64,000 bases of DNA from Epiperipatus broadwayi (Eukaryota; Onychophora; Udeonychophora; Euonychophora; Peripatidae): contig JAQFVV010006274.1 in assembly GCA_028023455.1 (NCBI GenBank), positions 1,242,001-1,306,000 on the forward strand, read 5' to 3'. Under the pieces are notes generated by a model. That model searched no databases. It worked only from the letters and a program-made list of their open reading frames with translations, and had not been told where the DNA came from. The translations under genes were made by a program, and so were the position numbers. Positions 60,283 to 64,000 of the stretch are shown one piece after another (the stretch's first letter is position 1; every line of letters begins with the position of its first letter).

Positions 60283-60692
60283 TCTTGGATCTGAGAGCAT
60301 TGCACCTAGATCTTAGGATCTAATGCAACCCTCCAGCATCCACCTTTTATCTCTACTTAACTACAAAACTTTGAGAATAAAATTTAAAACACAATAATAT
60401 TTTCAATCCAAGCTCATTAGCTTATATAGTCATAAAAGTCTGAACTCAGTTCAGTACCTATACATTTTGGTGTCTTTGGTTCTTTAATAACCATAGCCAC
60501 CACTCTCCTATTAGGTAGGATTGGTATTAAACCACTAAACATCATATGATCACCATTTCTTATGCTTGCTCATAACTATTATTAAAACAGGCAGAACTTT
60601 CCATACAATAGTGCCACTCAGTGTAAGCCAGAGTAATCAGTGGAGGCTGGAATGCTTGTGCATAAAATGCCTATCTAGTACCTACCCATACA

Positions 60693-60740
60693 GTATCCCC
60701 AGACTAGTTTCTAGCTTGTGGCTTTCATCAGTGAGGAGCC
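60693..60740 (-). ncRNA. candidate minimal hammerhead, family B (best copy)
   Basis: On the minus strand all core elements are present: CUCCUCA, CUGAUGA (RC of 60725-60731), hairpin A-AGC-CACAA-GCU-A, GAAAC (RC of 60707-60711), two-base loop UA, GUC, UGGGGAU. Helix I pairs UGGGGA with UCCUCA. Helix III has two pairs with a two-base loop, the geometry known from the newt satellite hammerhead. Predicted cleavage is between 60702 and 60701. Weak point: an A-A mismatch at the base of helix II, and only three pairs above it. Confidence 0.55.
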
Positions 60741-61384
60741 TTGGATCTGAGAGCACTGCACCTGTTTTAATAACAGTTATGAGCAAGCATAAGAAATGGT
60801 GATTATGTGATGTTTAGTGGTTTAATACCAATACTGTTTAATAGGTTAGTGATAGCTATGGTTATTAAAGAACCAAAGGCACCAATATATATGGGTACTG
60901 AACTGAGTTCACACCTTTATGACTGTATAAGCAAATGAGCTTGAATTGGAAAATGTTATTGTGTTTTCAATTTTAGCCTCATAGTTTTGTAGTTAAGTAG
61001 AGATAAAAGGTGGCTGCTGGGAGGGTTGCATTAGATATTAAGATCTAGGTTCAGTGTTATCAGATCCAAGGCTTTTAACTGATAAAAGTCACAAGCTGAT
61101 TTTGGATGAGTAAGTCTTAGATAGATATTTTATGCACAGGCCTTCCGGCATCCATTGATTACTCTGGTGGCTTGCACTGAGTGGCACTACTGTATGGAGA
61201 GTTTTTCCTGTTTTAAAGTAGATTTTATTTTGAAAATAGATAACAATATAACATGAATTTGTTTTCTAGCTGTTGTTCATACATAAATTTTAATAAATTA
61301 ATACGTTTTTGAAATGAGGAAAGAAATTATTTTTAAAAAGGGGGGCAAGTTGTTCCGAAGTTGAACAATCTAGATCTATTGTAT

Positions 61385-61953
61385 ATAATTAGATGTCCAA
61401 AAGATATGCTGCAAATTCTTCTGAACATGCCTATATTTTGGTTTATTAAGGTTCAGTTAGTCTGAAGCTATTATTAATAAAACATTGAAAAACAGTTTCA
61501 ATCTTTAAATACTAAGTAGTATTCATTCACAATTTTAGACATTGAATTCATAAATAATGGAATAAGGGAAGGAATTCTTGTGGAAATATTTAAAACCTTT
61601 ATTATTATTATCTATAGGATAATAAAGCTGTAATAACTATTTTTATATATTTCACATACTGTACATTAAATAATTAGATGTCCAAAAGATATGCTGCAAA
61701 TTCTTCTGAACATGCCTATATTTTGGTTTATTAAGGTTCAGTTAGTCTGAAGCTATTATTAATAAAACATTGAAAAACAGTTTCAATCTTTAAATACTAA
61801 GTAGTATTCATTCACAATTTTAGACATTGAATTCAGAAATAATGGAATAAGGGAAGGAATTCTTGTGGAAATATTTAAAACCTTTATTATTATCTATAGG
61901 ATAATAAAGCTGTAATAACTCTTTTTATATATTTCACATACTATACATTGTAT
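61385..61953 (+). repeat. near-identical tandem duplication, 285-bp unit
   Basis: TAATTAGATGTCCAAAAGAT starts at 61386 and again at 61671. The two units differ only by a few bases and one missing ATT. The duplication is very recent. No open frame. Confidence 0.95.
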
Positions 61954-62580
61954 AGTCTCCTTTACTCCAGATAGCAAGCTCACTTGGTTCCCCAAAATGC
62001 CTTATAAATTAAAAATTTCACATAAAAAATAAATAATTATAATGATTTCCTATGGAAATAAAATAATTAATTACTTAAAATCCAATTAAAAAAATAAAGC
62101 TTGAAATTGAAAAGTGTTAAATAATGCATAAATACTTTACTAAGCATATTATTAGTAAACTCTATACTACATATTTTTAACATGAATATCTTCATATTAT
62201 ATTTGGATAGCATAACTGTTATGAAGTAACTGACCTATGACATATCAATCTCATAAAATCGCTGATATTTTAAAAAATGGCAGATATTTTTAAAAAATAA
62301 AAAAGATTCAAAATTATTTATTAAGATTGCTGTAGCAGATAAGTCAGAATAGTGGCTATAAATTTATTTGCTATGGCAAAACCTGCAATAAAAGTTCATC
62401 TAGAATAAAGTTGTATATTTTTGTAAATCTTTACAATTTCATATTCTATGCTTAATTGAGAATTTCCATAAATAAATAAATAAAGATTAGTTAAGCTAAA
62501 AATATTTTATATTTTTATTTTATTGATTTCAATCCTTTAAATAAATTATTATGCTTGTAGGTGAAGTGTAGTCACAAAAC

Positions 62581-62682
62581 TGAAACTTAAAAGAAAATAA
62601 TCATTGTATTTTATGTTCCAAAGACATAGAAACTTAAAAAAAAATAATCATTGCATCTTATGTTCCAAAGACATATAGTCTT
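62581..62682 (+). repeat. short tandem duplication, about 51-bp unit
   Basis: GAAACTTAAAAGAAAATAAT-type unit, with ATGTTCCAAAGACATA at its end, present twice in a row with small changes. Confidence 0.88.
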
Positions 62683-62924
62683 TAATTATTGCTAAGATTC
62701 TTGTTAATGTGATTTTTTTTCAAATAGTTTGTAGCACACATAATAATGATATTAATTAATAATTTTTTGTCATTTTGGGGTTTATTTGGGTTTTAAGATT
62801 GCTATATTTTTGCTTTTATGTCAAATTTTTAAAATAGCTTCTATGTTAATAATGTAGTCCTATTCTTCAATTAATAATTCTTTTAATGTTTCAAATTACT
62901 AAATATATATATATTTTTTTAAAG

Positions 62925-62980
62925 AGTGGTTATTGAGATACGAAAATAAACCTTTATTTGGAAGTTTACCTACTAGACAG
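62925..62980 (+). CDS. internal exon of a UBR1/UBR2-family E3 ubiquitin ligase (KPLFG block)
   Basis: Seen: an acceptor in a T-rich tract ending TTTAAAG, 56 nt of open frame, and a consensus GTGAGT donor. The first two bases (AG) complete the codon started by the last G of the 53002-53089 exon, giving Glu. The next 18 codons read WLLRYENKPLFGSLPTRQ. Known: the UBR1/UBR2 block that follows CAxTIQ has the form E-LL-DE-KPLFG-L--RQ, and the match includes the invariant KPLFG. The exon ends in phase 0. The following exon, expected to start near LKAL--F, is not found before the end of the window. The start at 62925 is chosen over an AG two bases later because only it preserves the phase and supplies the conserved Glu. 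Confidence 0.88.
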
Positions 62981-64000
62981 GTGAGTACTTGTTTTATTGC
63001 CATTGTTATGCTGTAAATAGATTTTTATATTTTATTTAAATATTGTATGTAAAAGTATGTCAAAAATGGAAAATTAATTGGAAATTAAGATATTGATGGT
63101 AATGTGAAGAATATACTAGATAAAAGAATTGGTAATATTGAAATTTTTAACAAAATATCTTTAAAGAACAAAAGGAAGTGGAAACAAATTAAACTTTACG
63201 AAAACCTTAAAGGTTATATACAAAATATATCTTTTATTTTTTTATAGGTATAGTTTCAAATGTAATGATACATTTGTTGTTGTTGTTGTTGTTGTTTTTT
63301 TGTTAACGTAATTTAATCAAGCTTTAATTAAGAATTTGCAATTTTGATATACTGATGCATTGTTCAGGTTTGCTTTAAATTATTTCATATTTTGAAATTT
63401 AATTTAATTTTTATAAATTTATGAGTAATATTCACATACATCACTCATTTTTGTTTAGATATAGTATAATTATTATTATTTTTTAATGTAATAAATAATT
63501 TTATTCAATAGTTCTCTTTTTTTAAAGTATTTATATAAGAACATTATTATTACAATTTCAAATAAATATTTTTATGGTGTCAGTAGCACCTGTTTGTTCT
63601 CTCACACCATGTATTTTGTTTCAGATTTTTTCTTGTTACATAGCGGAATAATCTTTTCTCACAATGTTGTGGCCAGTTCTATGCAAACTGAATGATAACT
63701 TATCTAGAATTTTAACTAATAAAAATGATAGAATAGAAAAGTCACCCAGTTGTAATATATTTGCCATAACATTATTAATATGTTATTAGTTTACATAATT
63801 ACTTACACTTGAGATATTTGTGGACTTAAATATTTAAAAAGTGTAAGATCATATTGATCTATTTATAATATCTAGTCTGTCTTTAGAATACTGGTGGTCA
63901 GCCTCATTAGGATCAGCTTTTTTCTTGTGTTTTTTTACAATGATACACTGGTCAAATTCTATTCTGTTTTTTTTTTTTTTTTGCTTGTGATTTATTTTTT
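62981..64000 (+). other. start of the next UBR-family intron, running off the window
   Basis: AT-rich sequence after the GTGAGT donor, with a (GTT)n-like run near 63280-63296 and several poly-T tracts. Acceptor-like spots (for example before 63625) are followed by reading frames that do not match the next expected UBR block. No gene or repeat family is recognised here. Confidence 0.6.

Larger units (their letters stand above)
60070..61215. repeat. nested fold-back cluster of repeat family B
   Basis: A complete left-type arm (60070-60530, starting TTAAACCACTAAACGTCACA) is followed by a second, truncated left-type arm (60530-60770), then a short mirrored turn, and a right-type arm (about 60780-61215, ending GGCACTACTGTATGGAGAG). 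So two same-direction starts face one reversed end. Confidence 0.88.
53090..62924 (+). other. second measurable intron of the UBR1/UBR2-family gene
   Basis: Phase-1 intron of about 9.8 kb from the GTTAGT donor to the TTTAAAG acceptor. It contains the 53.4 and 53.9 kb direct repeats, the fold-back with a tRNA-like loop, the 57.8 kb palindrome, the 60-61 kb family B cluster and the 285-bp tandem duplication. No other exon-like segment was recognised in it. Confidence 0.8.

Overview
The window is AT-rich animal nuclear DNA. It has homopolymer and dinucleotide runs, many fold-back repeats, and both LTR and non-LTR retroelements. The only host gene I can defend is a spliced + strand gene of the UBR1/UBR2 family (N-recognin E3 ubiquitin ligases), represented by three small exons at 11580-11640, 53002-53089 and 62925-62980. 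Their splice sites and phases agree, and their joined reading aligns without a gap to the segment C-terminal of the RING in vertebrate UBR2. Two introns can be measured: about 41.4 kb and about 9.8 kb. Most of the window is therefore intron of one housekeeping gene filled with mobile DNA. The large introns, the CR1/L2-type LINE and the low GC suggest an invertebrate metazoan, but I cannot name the group.

Layout. 1-4.9 kb: unrecognised AT-rich DNA with one CpG-containing island-like stretch. 4.9-5.6 kb: a fold-back copy of repeat family A. 5.6-10.4 kb: a broken Ty3/Gypsy-type LTR retrotransposon with both LTRs, two zinc knuckles, protease, reverse transcriptase, RNase H and integrase remnants; its integrase is interrupted by a (TA)n run. 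11.6 kb: UBR exon. 13.9-14.2 and 10.7-11.0 kb: further inverted repeats. 22.4-23.4 kb: fold-back family B. 24.0-31.6 kb, minus strand: a CR1/L2-type LINE. Its ORF1 encodes a PHD-type finger, a coiled coil and an SGNH esterase. Its ORF2 encodes an AP-like endonuclease, a reverse transcriptase and a terminal zinc knuckle. About 2.8 kb of unrelated DNA splits the esterase. 32-34 kb: more family B. 40.2-43.2 kb: family A copies. 49.3 kb: a short tRNA-derived SINE with a 16-bp target-site duplication. 50.5-51.75 kb: nested palindromes. 53.0 kb: UBR exon. 53.4-54.1 kb: a direct repeat pair. 55.6-56.1 kb: a fold-back with a tRNA-like loop. 57.6-58.3 kb: a near-perfect palindrome plus a third half-copy. 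60.1-61.2 kb: nested family B. 61.4-61.95 kb: a 285-bp tandem duplication. 62.9 kb: UBR exon.

The most striking signal is that the two main fold-back families each contain a segment that reads and folds like a minimal type I hammerhead ribozyme: CUGAUGA, helix II, GAAA, a 2-3 bp helix III, an NUH triplet and a closing helix I. In family A one copy (minus strand, 50615-50671) keeps the core and has paired substitutions in helix I relative to its sister copies. Hammerheads are known from Penelope-like elements, retrozymes and newt or schistosome satellites, so these repeats may be non-autonomous members of such a class. That is an inference from sequence read by eye and was not tested by folding software or in a tube.
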